A stretch of DNA of 64,000 nt from DAOLCO01 sp964612555 (GTDB lineage: Bacteria; Bdellovibrionota_C; UBA2361; SZUA-149; DAOLCO01), in assembly GCA_964612555.1 (NCBI GenBank), contig CAZTBW010000012.1:1-64000 (forward strand). Reading direction: 5' to 3'. The notes beneath the pieces were generated by a model. That model made no database searches. It saw nothing but the letters and a program-made list of their open reading frames with translations, and was not told the origin of the DNA. Position numbers and translations under genes: made by a program. Below are positions 24,365-33,516 of the stretch, one piece after another (positions within the stretch are counted from its first letter, which is position 1; each line of letters opens with the position of its first letter).

Positions 24365-25750
24365 TTATTCGATCTTCAGGTACTGGCGTTTTGCCTCGTC
24401 TGTTTTTCCCGTAATATGGTCTTTGATCCAGTGGGGATCCCACCATTCTATTGGTGTTACGGGTACATTATTTATTCTGAATTCAAAATGGAGATGATCT
24501 CCACCTGCAAGACCTGATGTGCCACTTCTGCCAATTTCCTGTCCTTGTGAAACGTGCTCCCCTGTCGAAACGCTGATTGATGAAAGGTGTCCGTAAAGAG
24601 AGGTGAGGTACATTCCGTGATCAATGACAACGGCGTTTCCATAAATTCCCAGTGAATCGGCAAATATTACTTTCCCGCTGTTGGTGGCAACAACGGAGTC
24701 TCTAAGAACGGAGGCAAGATCAAGACCATCATGTCGAGACCCGCCCGCCGGTTTTCCATTTACCGTATATGCTCTAAGCTCACCAAAATTTGAAGTGGTT
24801 GCCGATGCCATGGGTTTTATGAATTGATCTGAAGGCAAGGGGTTATTAGATAAGGGTAAACGTGAGAGTTTATCCTGAAGTGCTGCACGATAATTTTCGT
24901 TCACGGTTCTAAAAAGAGTGATCGGGTCTTCAGAATCAATATTTATTCTCTCTTCTGCCGAAAGTTCTGATAGATACTCATCAAATAATGGCTTTACTTT
25001 TTCCTGCACAAATCCTTCACTTACATTAGGGGCAGTGTTTCTTAAGCGATATGGTTTTACTCTGAATGAGAGTGGAATTGCAGTAAGGTTTCCGGCTTCA
25101 TCTCTGGCATATGCTTTTGGTTGGGGATTGTCGATTTCCAGTGGTAGTGCAAAAAGGCTTGCATAGATATTGGAACCTGTAAATTCTGTGTCAAGGGATT
25201 CTGCAGGAATGGCTTTGAATGTGTAAGAGTCGATCATAACCCCAACTTCTTTAAGAGTGGTATCACTGGCTTCCAGGAGGACAAATTCCGCTCCTCCCTG
25301 CACCGCAAGGTGCTGCCTTGATACAACAGAAAGTTTTGGTGATTTGAAATCAAGCACTACATTAAATTCTTGTATCAGCTCATTACCCCATATGCTGGCG
25401 TCTTTTATGTGAAGCGCTAATTTTGCGTTTCCTTCTTTGAAAGTGGTATGGATATCCTGAGTTTTCGGTTCAGATATGTGTGTAAGAACAGGGTCTGCAT
25501 ATAATATTTTTTCCAGTGAGGAGGTGATTTCACCTTGTGTCAGATAAAGAGAAAATTCCCTGATACCGCTTTTATTGTCATGCGCTTCAATGCGAATTCC
25601 TTCTACATTCTTTCCTATTATTTGAGGGATGGTGGTTGTGGTAGTCCAGGGAGCAGTCTTCTCAATTGTGTTAAGTTTATCTGTGTAGCGCCAGAGATAT
25701 GCAATAGATAGAGTTATGCCAAGTAGCAAGATCAGTTTCAGTAATTTCAT
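24365..25750 (-). CDS. M23-family peptidoglycan peptidase
   Basis: This 461-residue protein has an N-terminal membrane anchor or signal (LLKLILLLGITLSIAYLW), a long beta-rich middle region resembling Ig-like repeats, and a C-terminal LytM domain with RHDGLDLAS (His and Asp zinc ligands), SLYGHLS and HLHFEF. M23 enzymes cleave peptide cross-links in peptidoglycan in the periplasm. All zinc ligands are present, so it should be active. It is the last gene of the comFC-dsb-receiver-pepF-murJ run, 17 bases after murJ, linking it to cell-wall growth. Confidence 0.9.
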   Translation of the reverse strand: MKLLKLILLLGITLSIAYLWRYTDKLNTIEKTAPWTTTTTIPQIIGKNVEGIRIEAHDNKSGIREFSLYLTQGEITSSLEKILYADPVLTHISEPKTQDIHTTFKEGNAKLALHIKDASIWGNELIQEFNVVLDFKSPKLSVVSRQHLAVQGGAEFVLLEASDTTLKEVGVMIDSYTFKAIPAESLDTEFTGSNIYASLFALPLEIDNPQPKAYARDEAGNLTAIPLSFRVKPYRLRNTAPNVSEGFVQEKVKPLFDEYLSELSAEERINIDSEDPITLFRTVNENYRAALQDKLSRLPLSNNPLPSDQFIKPMASATTSNFGELRAYTVNGKPAGGSRHDGLDLASVLRDSVVATNSGKVIFADSLGIYGNAVVIDHGMYLTSLYGHLSSISVSTGEHVSQGQEIGRSGTSGLAGGDHLHFEFRINNVPVTPIEWWDPHWIKDHITGKTDEAKRQYLKIE

Positions 25751-25767
25751 TTGTGAGACCTAAAGAG

Positions 25768-27399
25768 TTATTTACTATGCCGTATCTGTTTTAACAGCGA
25801 AGTAACAATATAATCAAGCTCTTTTACTTTCATAATTCTGCAAAGTAATAAGTATGAAATAATATAGCCCAAGAGTGGAAGAATCTGAAGGAATCTGCCT
25901 TTATCACTAAGAAACTCCTGCAGGAGAAATCCTGGAAGTATGGAGAGAAGAGATGCCAGTAAAGGAGGATAGAGTGTGTTTTTTGCACCATAGAGTAAGA
26001 TCGAGAGACTGTTTCTTGAATTCAAAATATGATGCAGGAAATATAGCTCCACCCATGCTCCAATGGCAGAGCCTATACCAAGACCCAGAACATGAAACTC
26101 CATTGGGAGTGAAGTTTTTGGCATGATGAAAAGAGAAATACAGGCTCCGAGTATGGAACCAAAGAGAAGTCTGTAAATAGATATTTTGCTAACGATAGTA
26201 TGGAATGATAAGGCGTACAGTCCCGAAGAAATGAGTCTGGAGAGAGTAGAGGGAAGGAGCCCAAGTGCGAGCACTCCCAGCATGTATGACACCAGCGCTG
26301 CGCTCTTCTGGTCAAACTGTCCTGATCTGAAAATAAATGTAATGATTGACTCGCCGCAAAAGATAAACATCATTATGCATGGGAGTATGAAAAAAAGTAA
26401 TCTTCCTTTTGCTTCCTGAAGTCGATCAATAAATTTATTCCTGGTGTCGGGCTCATACATCAAATCTTTATCTTTTGAAAGATCTGGAAGCTCTGCCGCT
26501 GAAACTGCCATACCAAATATGCTCACAGGCAGTAAAAAAATAGACTGTGCGTACATGAGTATTGATAAAGATCCGGAAGAAAGCAGACTCGCTATGATGG
26601 TATCTATATATGCGCTGATCTGAATAACTCCTCTTCCAAGTGAGACAGGTAAGAAGCCTTTAAGCACCGTTTTTGTATGAGTGCTGAGTGATAAAATACC
26701 TGTATGTGCTTTCCCTTTAATATATGAAAAGGTTTTTGGAACTTGTACTAATAGCTGAAGAAGGCTTCCAAGAAGTACAAAATAGCTTATGTGAAGGACG
26801 GTATCCCCCATGGAATATGAACTTGTAAAAGGGAGCATAAGGAGCAGAAGTCCTGTGATAATACTTGCATTCCAGAGCAGGGGAGCAGAGTATGAAAGTG
26901 CAAAATGTTTATGGCTGTTAAGAATCCCAAGACACCATGCTGAGAGCATCAGTATTGCAGTGGCTGGAAAGAGTATCTCAAGTAGTTTTGATGTAAGGAG
27001 CCTCGTTTCACTTGTAAATCCAGGAGCAAAGACCCCGACCAACTCTTCACTGAAAATAATTCCCAAGGTTGCAAGAAAAGTACCCGTGATAAGAAGTAAT
27101 ATCCCAGTTTCCTTTGCAAGAAGTGTAGCAGCTTCATTTGCATTATTTTTTCTTAAGCGGACATATTCAGGAATGAAAGAAGCTGATAGAACTCCCTCAC
27201 CAAAAAGGTTTTGGAGGAGATTGGGGATTCTAAGTGCAGCTTTAAAAGCATCAGAATAAATACTGGTTCCTAAAAAATGTGCGAGGAGTATCTCTCGTAA
27301 AAGCCCCGAAAGACGACTTAATAAAATACAGACACTGACAATATATGAGTTTCTTCTTGAAGAAGTATCCTGCGTATGAGTATTTCCTTTCTCAAGCAT
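25768..27399 (-). CDS. murJ: Lipid II flippase MurJ
   Basis: This is a polytopic inner-membrane protein of about 543 residues with fourteen hydrophobic segments, belonging to the MOP exporter family. The opening (LLSRLSGLLREILLAHFLG, then SDAFKAALRIPNLLQNLFGE) is the MurJ signature, which moves lipid II across the membrane for peptidoglycan synthesis. ATG 27399 starts 5 bases after the pepF stop; a GTG at 27423 is an alternative that would overlap pepF. It is followed by an M23 peptidase, also acting on the wall. Confidence 0.93.
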   Translation of the reverse strand: MLEKGNTHTQDTSSRRNSYIVSVCILLSRLSGLLREILLAHFLGTSIYSDAFKAALRIPNLLQNLFGEGVLSASFIPEYVRLRKNNANEAATLLAKETGILLLITGTFLATLGIIFSEELVGVFAPGFTSETRLLTSKLLEILFPATAILMLSAWCLGILNSHKHFALSYSAPLLWNASIITGLLLLMLPFTSSYSMGDTVLHISYFVLLGSLLQLLVQVPKTFSYIKGKAHTGILSLSTHTKTVLKGFLPVSLGRGVIQISAYIDTIIASLLSSGSLSILMYAQSIFLLPVSIFGMAVSAAELPDLSKDKDLMYEPDTRNKFIDRLQEAKGRLLFFILPCIMMFIFCGESIITFIFRSGQFDQKSAALVSYMLGVLALGLLPSTLSRLISSGLYALSFHTIVSKISIYRLLFGSILGACISLFIMPKTSLPMEFHVLGLGIGSAIGAWVELYFLHHILNSRNSLSILLYGAKNTLYPPLLASLLSILPGFLLQEFLSDKGRFLQILPLLGYIISYLLLCRIMKVKELDYIVTSLLKQIRHSK

Positions 27400-27404
27400 G
27401 TTTT

Positions 27405-29234
27405 TTATAGAGGAAGTTCCCACCCTTGTGTTTTGCAGAGTTCTTTCAGAGTGTCGTTAAATACTTTCATAGTGGCGATAAAAGGCTCTGCTGTTGACAA
27501 ATCCGCACCTGCTTCCTGGAGTAGTTCCAGAGAGTATTTACTGCCCCCGGAAGAAAGGAAATGTAAATAGCGATCTCTTGCAGCTTTGTCTCCACTATAT
27601 ATGTTTTCTGCTAATGAAATTGCGGCAGAAATACCCGTAGCATATTTAAAAACATAGAAAGAAGAATAAAAATGAGGTATTCTGAGACACTCCAGATCAT
27701 CAAGTGTCCCAAGGGTCACACTGTCGCCAAAATATTTACTTAAAAGCGAGCGATATATGCTCCTGAAAGAGTCAATGGTGAGTGGTTCGTTTTTATCTGA
27801 TGCTGAGTGAGTCAGGTCTTCAAATTCAGCAAACATAGTTTGTCTGAAAAATGTTCCTTTTATAGCATCAAGCTGGTAATTAAGAAGGTATGCACAGAAA
27901 TCTGAATCCTCACTTTTATTTTTTAATAAGTATTTAGTAAGGAGTAGTTCGTTTAAAGTACTTGCAACTTCAGCAACAAAAATTGTGTATGAATGAGTGG
28001 GGTAGTCTTGCGATTTATTTGCTAAAAATGAATGCATGGAGTGTCCAGCTTCATGTGCAAGAGTGTAAAGACTTTCAATGGAGTCTTCCTTATAGTTCAT
28101 AAGTATATAAGGAGGACTGGTATATGTCCCGGATGAATACGCTCCGCTTCTTTTCCCCTTGTTTTCAAAGCGGTCTACCCATTTGTCACTGGAAAGCCCC
28201 TTTTTTAATATTTCGGTATACTCTTCACCAAGAGGAGAAAGTGCCTGGGTAAGAAGCTCTACGGCATGGTCATATGGATAGCCTTTTGGTGGATTGGAAA
28301 TAAGCGGTACATACGTGTCATAAATATATTGAGTATCATACTCAAAGACATTCTTTCTAAGTTTATAATATGTATGTAAAGAATCTTTTAAGCCACTCGT
28401 AGTTTCACGAACCAGGGTGTCGTACACAGTTTCAGGGATATTATCCCCAAATAACCCAAGCGCTTTACTTGATCGGTATCCTCTGGCACGTGCGATAAAT
28501 GTGTCTTTTTTTAGATTCGATTGCAAGATCGCAGCAAGAGACAATTTATGAGCATCATAGGTTTTGTAGTATTTGGTGAATGCATCAGAGCGCACCTCAC
28601 GAGACGGATTAAGCAGGAAACTGATATAGGAAGAGTGACTCAGAGGTCTTGGAGTTCCATCTACTATTACGTCTTCAAAAGTAAGATCACCATCGGTTAA
28701 TTGTCTAAAAATCTTACCGCTTGATGAAAGTACTTCTCCGGAAAGCGAAAGCAGTTCTTCCTCACTTTCTTTTTTCGTATGAGCTCTTCTTCTTTCAAGC
28801 TCTCCCAGAAACATCTGATATTTTTTGAATTGAGGATTTTTTATAATTTTTTCAAGGAACTCTGGTGCCTGAGCCATTAGTTCAGGGGCTATAAAGCTTG
28901 CCTGGGTGCTGTATGAAACCCATAAAGACTGTGCCTCCTGTAGCTTGGCATTTGCTTTACTATTAGTAACGTCCTGGTCGTTAAGAAGATGAGCATAGGT
29001 GTAGATGTTTTCCAATCTTTGAAGTACTGAAAAATGAAAATCCAGCACTTCTTTCAGGATTTCGGCACTGCTACCCAGTCTTCCTTTCCAGCTTGAGATA
29101 GTGCCCATGCTTTCTTCTGTTTCTTTCTTTTCATTTTCCCAGGCAGCAGTGTCCCGGAATAGAGGTTTTAAATCCCAGGAGTCTGATTCTTGTACGTTAT
29201 CTCTTGTCGGTATTTCTTTCATTTTTTGTTCCAC
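27405..29234 (-). CDS. pepF: Oligoendopeptidase F-like M3 metallopeptidase
   Basis: This 609-residue cytoplasmic peptidase has the zinc motif HEAGH in LYTLAHEAGHSMHSFLAN, an early PTRDNVQESDSWDLKPLF typical of the M3B PepF group, and full family length. It cleaves short oligopeptides. The frame starts at GTG 29234, overlapping the preceding stop (TAGTG); ATG 29222 is an alternative. It lies within the minus-strand block between a receiver protein and murJ. Confidence 0.93.
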   Translation of the reverse strand: MEQKMKEIPTRDNVQESDSWDLKPLFRDTAAWENEKKETEESMGTISSWKGRLGSSAEILKEVLDFHFSVLQRLENIYTYAHLLNDQDVTNSKANAKLQEAQSLWVSYSTQASFIAPELMAQAPEFLEKIIKNPQFKKYQMFLGELERRRAHTKKESEEELLSLSGEVLSSSGKIFRQLTDGDLTFEDVIVDGTPRPLSHSSYISFLLNPSREVRSDAFTKYYKTYDAHKLSLAAILQSNLKKDTFIARARGYRSSKALGLFGDNIPETVYDTLVRETTSGLKDSLHTYYKLRKNVFEYDTQYIYDTYVPLISNPPKGYPYDHAVELLTQALSPLGEEYTEILKKGLSSDKWVDRFENKGKRSGAYSSGTYTSPPYILMNYKEDSIESLYTLAHEAGHSMHSFLANKSQDYPTHSYTIFVAEVASTLNELLLTKYLLKNKSEDSDFCAYLLNYQLDAIKGTFFRQTMFAEFEDLTHSASDKNEPLTIDSFRSIYRSLLSKYFGDSVTLGTLDDLECLRIPHFYSSFYVFKYATGISAAISLAENIYSGDKAARDRYLHFLSSGGSKYSLELLQEAGADLSTAEPFIATMKVFNDTLKELCKTQGWELPL

Positions 29235-29932
29235 TATTTTTTATTCCACTCCGGGTCTCCCGGGATTTGAAAGAGTTTTTCAGTTGCTTTATCTACAATC
29301 TCTAGTTCTGTTGTTTCTGACAGGGCATCAAGTACTTTTTTTATTCTCTGAGTACTCTCATGGATAAGATGCAGTGCCCTGGAATTGTCTTCTGAGAGAG
29401 TACTATCTGAGCGCAGTACGTACATGGCTCCAAATACGGCTCCTAGGGGGTTATTGATTTCATGCCGAAGAGTTCTTAAGAGTGTCTTTACTGATTCAAG
29501 TATCTCGGCAGATCGAGCAGTTTCCCGCATTTTCTTTTCAACCTGAGAGCGTTCAATTAATGATTCAGTCAGTGGTAAAAAAAAAGGTTCAGAAACATTT
29601 TTCTTGGAAAGAAAAAATCGTGCACCTTTGACCAGTGTAGTTGCCGGGATTTCGGGAGCTTCATCCGAGCTCATGGATAGAACTGGAGTAGTGCTGGTAG
29701 CTTCTTCAGAAAGAAAATCCGAACCAGTACCATCCGGGAGGTGTTGATCAAGAATTATCAGATCAAATGTTTTTTCATTTAATATTTCAGTTAATATTTT
29801 TCGGGCAGAGTCGAGCGTTCCGGCTTCCTGAATGGAGCAGTTTTTATATCTGCTCTTTAATCTCATTGATAATATTTTTCTGAAATTCTTATCATCATCA
29901 ATAATTAAAATTTTTAGATGTGAATCTGTCAT
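29234..29932 (-). CDS. Receiver domain fused to a HisKA domain without ATPase
   Basis: This 232-residue protein begins with a CheY-like receiver: acid pocket IIDDD at residues 10-14, phosphoacceptor Asp62 in LIILDQHLPDG and Lys110. It continues into a coiled linker and a dimerisation/histidine-phosphotransfer domain with H157 in LRHEINNPLGA, then a helix, and stops. The catalytic HATPase domain (N, G1, F, G2 boxes) is absent. It could act as a phosphorelay intermediate, be phosphorylated in trans, or be a truncated hybrid kinase. The Asp and His sites look intact. It overlaps pepF by one base. Confidence 0.8.
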   Translation of the reverse strand: MTDSHLKILIIDDDKNFRKILSMRLKSRYKNCSIQEAGTLDSARKILTEILNEKTFDLIILDQHLPDGTGSDFLSEEATSTTPVLSMSSDEAPEIPATTLVKGARFFLSKKNVSEPFFLPLTESLIERSQVEKKMRETARSAEILESVKTLLRTLRHEINNPLGAVFGAMYVLRSDSTLSEDNSRALHLIHESTQRIKKVLDALSETTELEIVDKATEKLFQIPGDPEWNKK

Positions 29933-29950
29933 TAACTTAGTCTGAGAAAA

Positions 29951-30715
29951 TTACCGTAAGAAATTTAATTCATCGAGGAGTAAGCCAAGGGGTTGATTAC
30001 CTCGTATCATTGTCCCCGAATATAATCTGTTACTTATCCTTTTTGCAATTATAATACTGGGAGTACCTTTTATTCCAAGGGATTTTCCATGCTCTTTATC
30101 CAGCTCAATTTCACGTTGGTATTTCCCTGAATTGATACAGTTTGTGAAGGTGCTTTTTTCTATCTCGGGGATAGTATCTGTAATACCAAAAATATCCTGA
30201 TCAGACTTGATAGTGCTGGATAACATCTGTGTAAGATATTCCCAGTATTTACCTTTTTCGCCAGCGCAGTGTGCAGCCATTGCCAGAGTTTTACTGAATG
30301 ATGATGCAGAAAGAGGAAAGTCTCGTATTCTGATTTGAATATTGTCAGAGGTGCTAAAGTGTTTTCTTAACTCAGGAAGGGTATTTAATAGGAAATCCCT
30401 ACAGCTTTTACAGCGTAAGTCAGTATAGATGATCATTATGGTAGAGGTGTCATTTGTACCAAAATACGGGTCATCAAAGTACCCGTCATCAAGTTCAAAT
30501 GTGATATTTCTTTTTATAACTGGCGAGGTATTTTTTGTATGATTACTACCTTGTTTTTCAATCTCGGAAAGTCTTCTTTCGAGAAACGATGTTTGTCGTT
30601 CCAGTTGGGAAATACGTTTTTCCATGTATTCATGGTTACTTGATTCTACACTGGTATCGCAAGCAGTGAGGCTCCAGATTAACAGGGATATAAAGATGGA
30701 CGGAAGTATTTTCAT
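29951..30715 (-). CDS. Lipoprotein DsbA-like thioredoxin-fold protein
   Basis: A lipobox (SLTAC, Cys19) implies a periplasmic membrane-anchored lipoprotein. Residues 28-55 form a coiled coil, then a DsbA/DsbG-like thioredoxin fold with active site CKSC (Cys102, Cys105) and the cis-proline loop GIKGTPSIII. The DSBA-type helical insert with extra cysteines (CAGEKGKYWEYL, NCINSGKY) matches the four-cysteine BdbD/DsbA-like oxidoreductases. It probably forms or repairs disulfides in exported proteins. It lies 32 bases after comFC and 18 bases before the receiver gene. Confidence 0.85.
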   Translation of the reverse strand: MKILPSIFISLLIWSLTACDTSVESSNHEYMEKRISQLERQTSFLERRLSEIEKQGSNHTKNTSPVIKRNITFELDDGYFDDPYFGTNDTSTIMIIYTDLRCKSCRDFLLNTLPELRKHFSTSDNIQIRIRDFPLSASSFSKTLAMAAHCAGEKGKYWEYLTQMLSSTIKSDQDIFGITDTIPEIEKSTFTNCINSGKYQREIELDKEHGKSLGIKGTPSIIIAKRISNRLYSGTMIRGNQPLGLLLDELNFLR

Positions 30716-30747
30716 TTAATCAAATATTCTTTTACAGAATAGAAGTA

Positions 30748-31644
30748 TCACTTAAAAAGGTACCTGTGAAGGTGTTTAGATTGAGCTATGCTCACTACAT
30801 CTATTTTCTGTATTTGTTGAGAACCTAGAGCAAGAAGTGCCCCCTGCAGTGAAGCTCCTGTTGTGATTACATCATCCAGGAGTAATATTCTTGAAATTTC
30901 TGAGCGTTTATCTGTCTTTAATTGAGTTTTAAAGTGAGGTATTTCCTGAGTCTCTTTTTTTCCTTTGGGTAGCAGAGACCTTGGGGTTCCCGTATTTTTT
31001 ATAGTTTCGAGTCGAATTTCGAGTAGTGGTATATTAAGTATCTTTGAGAGCTTTCTTGCTATAAAATGGGTGCTGTAAAATCCTCGCTTAACAATATTTC
31101 CTTTGTATGAAGGGATATAACATATTGTGTCCCAACCAAGTTGAGCTCCGGATAGTTCTTTTGCGTAATATGCCGAACCTGGAAGAAATAAAGCGGGAAG
31201 AGCAGTTATGAGCATAAGACTTATTAAATTCGCTATTTCAGTTTTTTGTTGATATTTCATGTTATGGATGAGAGATCGAGCTGCTTCCTGATAATAAAAT
31301 ATAGATCGTATTCTCAGATTTTTATATGCCCTGTTTTCCTGACACAGAAGGCATAAAGGCGTATCTCTTGTAGTCTTGCAAAACCTTCCACAGCAAGCAC
31401 AATGAGGCTCTATCTCGTACAAAATTCTGTTTACCAATAGTTCTTTTAAACACCTTTTACATAAAAGTTTTTGAGTGAGGTGTCTTAGTATTTGGGTGTT
31501 TTTTGGGGGGAGTCCGTTTGGTTTTACAGGTTCCGGATTTAATTGCGTGAGTGCTTTCTGACAAATGGTGCATGCAGGTGGAAACAACAGGTCAAAAGCA
31601 GGAGCCAATAAGGGATGTTGCGAGCGTAAAAGGGAAAGGGACAT
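30748..31644 (-). CDS. comFC: ComFC/ComF phosphoribosyltransferase-like protein
   Basis: This 298-residue protein has an N-terminal zinc-ribbon (CTICQKAL, CKRCLKEL, CACCGR, CLLCQENR) and a C-terminal phosphoribosyltransferase fold with the PRPP motif ILLLDDVITTGAS. This is the ComFC/GntX architecture, needed for natural transformation in several bacteria. dprA is also in the window, so uptake competence genes are spread over the chromosome. It starts the downstream minus-strand run including the Dsb-like lipoprotein. Confidence 0.9.
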   Translation of the reverse strand: MSLSLLRSQHPLLAPAFDLLFPPACTICQKALTQLNPEPVKPNGLPPKNTQILRHLTQKLLCKRCLKELLVNRILYEIEPHCACCGRFCKTTRDTPLCLLCQENRAYKNLRIRSIFYYQEAARSLIHNMKYQQKTEIANLISLMLITALPALFLPGSAYYAKELSGAQLGWDTICYIPSYKGNIVKRGFYSTHFIARKLSKILNIPLLEIRLETIKNTGTPRSLLPKGKKETQEIPHFKTQLKTDKRSEISRILLLDDVITTGASLQGALLALGSQQIQKIDVVSIAQSKHLHRYLFK

Positions 31645-31926
31645 ATGTTTTTGATAATAAATTGGTTTATCTCAATTGTTATCGCTTTATTTGTATTCTT
31701 TTCTCATTTTTAATTGAATTTTAGGGTAAATTGACACTACTGTGTGGAAAGAAAAAGGAGCATGCCTCGGGTGGCGTTTTTCCTTGCATCGGACGTTCGC
31801 CGCTGTCGGCGAAAAAAGCCTCCCCCAAGCTTCCCGATTATTCTTCCGTTTTTTTGTGGGTGTTTTCTTGCGCCTATAGAGTATCAGGCTTTCTAAGCGG
31901 TTGTTTATATTAAGTGTTCACTGAAT
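31645..31926. other. Intergenic region with a GC-rich hairpin
   Basis: This 282-base gap separates gpmI and comFC, both on the minus strand. A GC-rich patch at about 31760-31840 contains TTCGCCG-CTGT-CGGCGAA, a 7-bp stem with a 4-base loop, flanked by T-rich and A-rich words (GGCGTTTTT upstream, AAAAAAGCC downstream) that can extend the structure. It is not a standard terminator on either strand. A 60-codon frame crosses it but looks like noise. Confidence 0.4.
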
Positions 31927-33516
31927 CTAAGCAGAAATAATCAAAGATGTGCCAGTCATTTCAGAGGGTATGGGGAGTTCAAGTAAATTAAGGATACTCG
32001 GTGCAATATCTGCAAGGGAGCCACCCTGGCGTAAGTGGATGGGGTTGGTGCTTTTGTAGTTGAAGATGATAAAGGGTACCGGATGGATAGTGTGGTAGGT
32101 GTGTGGTTCGCCGGTTTTGTAATCTACCATTTGGTCGGCATTGCCATGGTCTGCGGTAATAACTGCGACTCCTCCGTGTTCCCTGATAACTTTGAGTAGT
32201 ATGCCAAGACACGAATCAACTGTCTCTACCGCTTTTAGCGCAGCACTGAAATCTCCGGTATGACCGACCATGTCACAGTTTGCGAAATTAAGAATGATTA
32301 CATCAATCCCTCCCTGCTCTATGCGAGAGCGGAGCTTTTCAGTGATCTCAATCGCACTCATTTCAGGTTTGAGATCATATGTTTTTACATCTCTTGGTGA
32401 GGGGACAAGTATTCTTTCCTCGTTTTGAAAATTGACTTCACTACCGCCATTAAAGAAATAAGTTACATGAGGATATTTTTCAGTCTCAGCGATTCTTAGT
32501 TGAGAGTAGCCGTTAAGAGATACTACTTCGCCAAGAGAGTTTTTCATCTCTTGCGGGGGAAAGAGGATTTCAGAGGGATATTTTTCATCATATTCGGTTA
32601 AAGTAATCAGTCTGGAGAGTTCAGGATGTTTTCTTCTCTTAAAGTGAGACCATTCTCTGGAGAAAAAAGCAGAGACGATTTGCCTCATTCTGTCAGCTCT
32701 GAAATTGTAAAAGATGATGGCATCATTGTCTCTGATAGTGGTTTCTGTAGAGTCTGCCCCTTCAATGTCTCTCTGTTCTATTACATATGCGTCAACAAAC
32801 TCATCGTATATGTCATTCTGGTATGAGAGTTCCAGCGCTTTCTCTACTGATGGTACCTTTGTTCCCACGCCTTCTGTAAATAGTCGATATGCCTTTTCGG
32901 TTCTTTCCCAGCGAGTGTCCCGATCCATTGCGTAATAGCGACCAATGATACTTGCTATTTGTATCCTGCAATCAGGAAATTTTTCCTTGATCCCGGAGAG
33001 TTCTTTTTCAAGTATAGCCAGTTCATGTATGGCATCTTTTTGAGGTCTGTCCCTTCCATCCGAAATAAGATGCAGTGCGACTGAAGGTGCTCCAAGTGTG
33101 GCGGCACAGCGCACCATGGAGACAAGATGCCCAAGTTCACTATGAACCCCACCGGTGCTGCTTAGACCAATAAAATGTAGAGTAGTCTGCTTCTCTTTTA
33201 ATTCTTTAATGGTGTCTGCAAAAAGTGGTATGAAGTTAAATAGATCATTGTGAGCGGTTCTATTTATTCTACTAAGGTCTTGTTCTATTACTCGTCCCAA
33301 GCCAATGGTTAAATGACCCACTTCGGAATTACCCATTTGCCCTTCAGGTAAACCAACGCGGCTTCCAAAGCTGGAGAGGGTAGTATGTGGACAGCTTTCA
33401 AACAGGCTATCAAGAACGGGTGTACGTGCAGCAGTAACTGCATTGTGATTTGAATCAGGATTAAGAGCGACTCCATCCAGAATGGCAAGGAGCAGGGGAG
33501 TGTTTTTTTTATTCAT
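31927..33516 (-). CDS. gpmI: 2,3-bisphosphoglycerate-independent phosphoglycerate mutase
   Basis: This enzyme of about 529 residues interconverts 3- and 2-phosphoglycerate in glycolysis using two Mn ions. Family motifs are clear: LLLAILDGVA (metal Asp), GLPEGQMGNSEVGH with the catalytic serine, and C-terminal TADHGNADQM. ATG 33516 overlaps the stop of the preceding LapA-TPR gene by 8 bases (translational coupling); the open frame extends to a TTG at 33546 that I do not favour. No terminator-like T-run follows. Confidence 0.94.
   Translation of the reverse strand: MNKKNTPLLLAILDGVALNPDSNHNAVTAARTPVLDSLFESCPHTTLSSFGSRVGLPEGQMGNSEVGHLTIGLGRVIEQDLSRINRTAHNDLFNFIPLFADTIKELKEKQTTLHFIGLSSTGGVHSELGHLVSMVRCAATLGAPSVALHLISDGRDRPQKDAIHELAILEKELSGIKEKFPDCRIQIASIIGRYYAMDRDTRWERTEKAYRLFTEGVGTKVPSVEKALELSYQNDIYDEFVDAYVIEQRDIEGADSTETTIRDNDAIIFYNFRADRMRQIVSAFFSREWSHFKRRKHPELSRLITLTEYDEKYPSEILFPPQEMKNSLGEVVSLNGYSQLRIAETEKYPHVTYFFNGGSEVNFQNEERILVPSPRDVKTYDLKPEMSAIEITEKLRSRIEQGGIDVIILNFANCDMVGHTGDFSAALKAVETVDSCLGILLKVIREHGGVAVITADHGNADQMVDYKTGEPHTYHTIHPVPFIIFNYKSTNPIHLRQGGSLADIAPSILNLLELPIPSEMTGTSLIISA

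Noticed and set aside
31731..31913. 60-codon frame between gpmI and comFC
   Set aside because: It runs through the GC-rich hairpin and has no recognisable domain or ribosome binding site.
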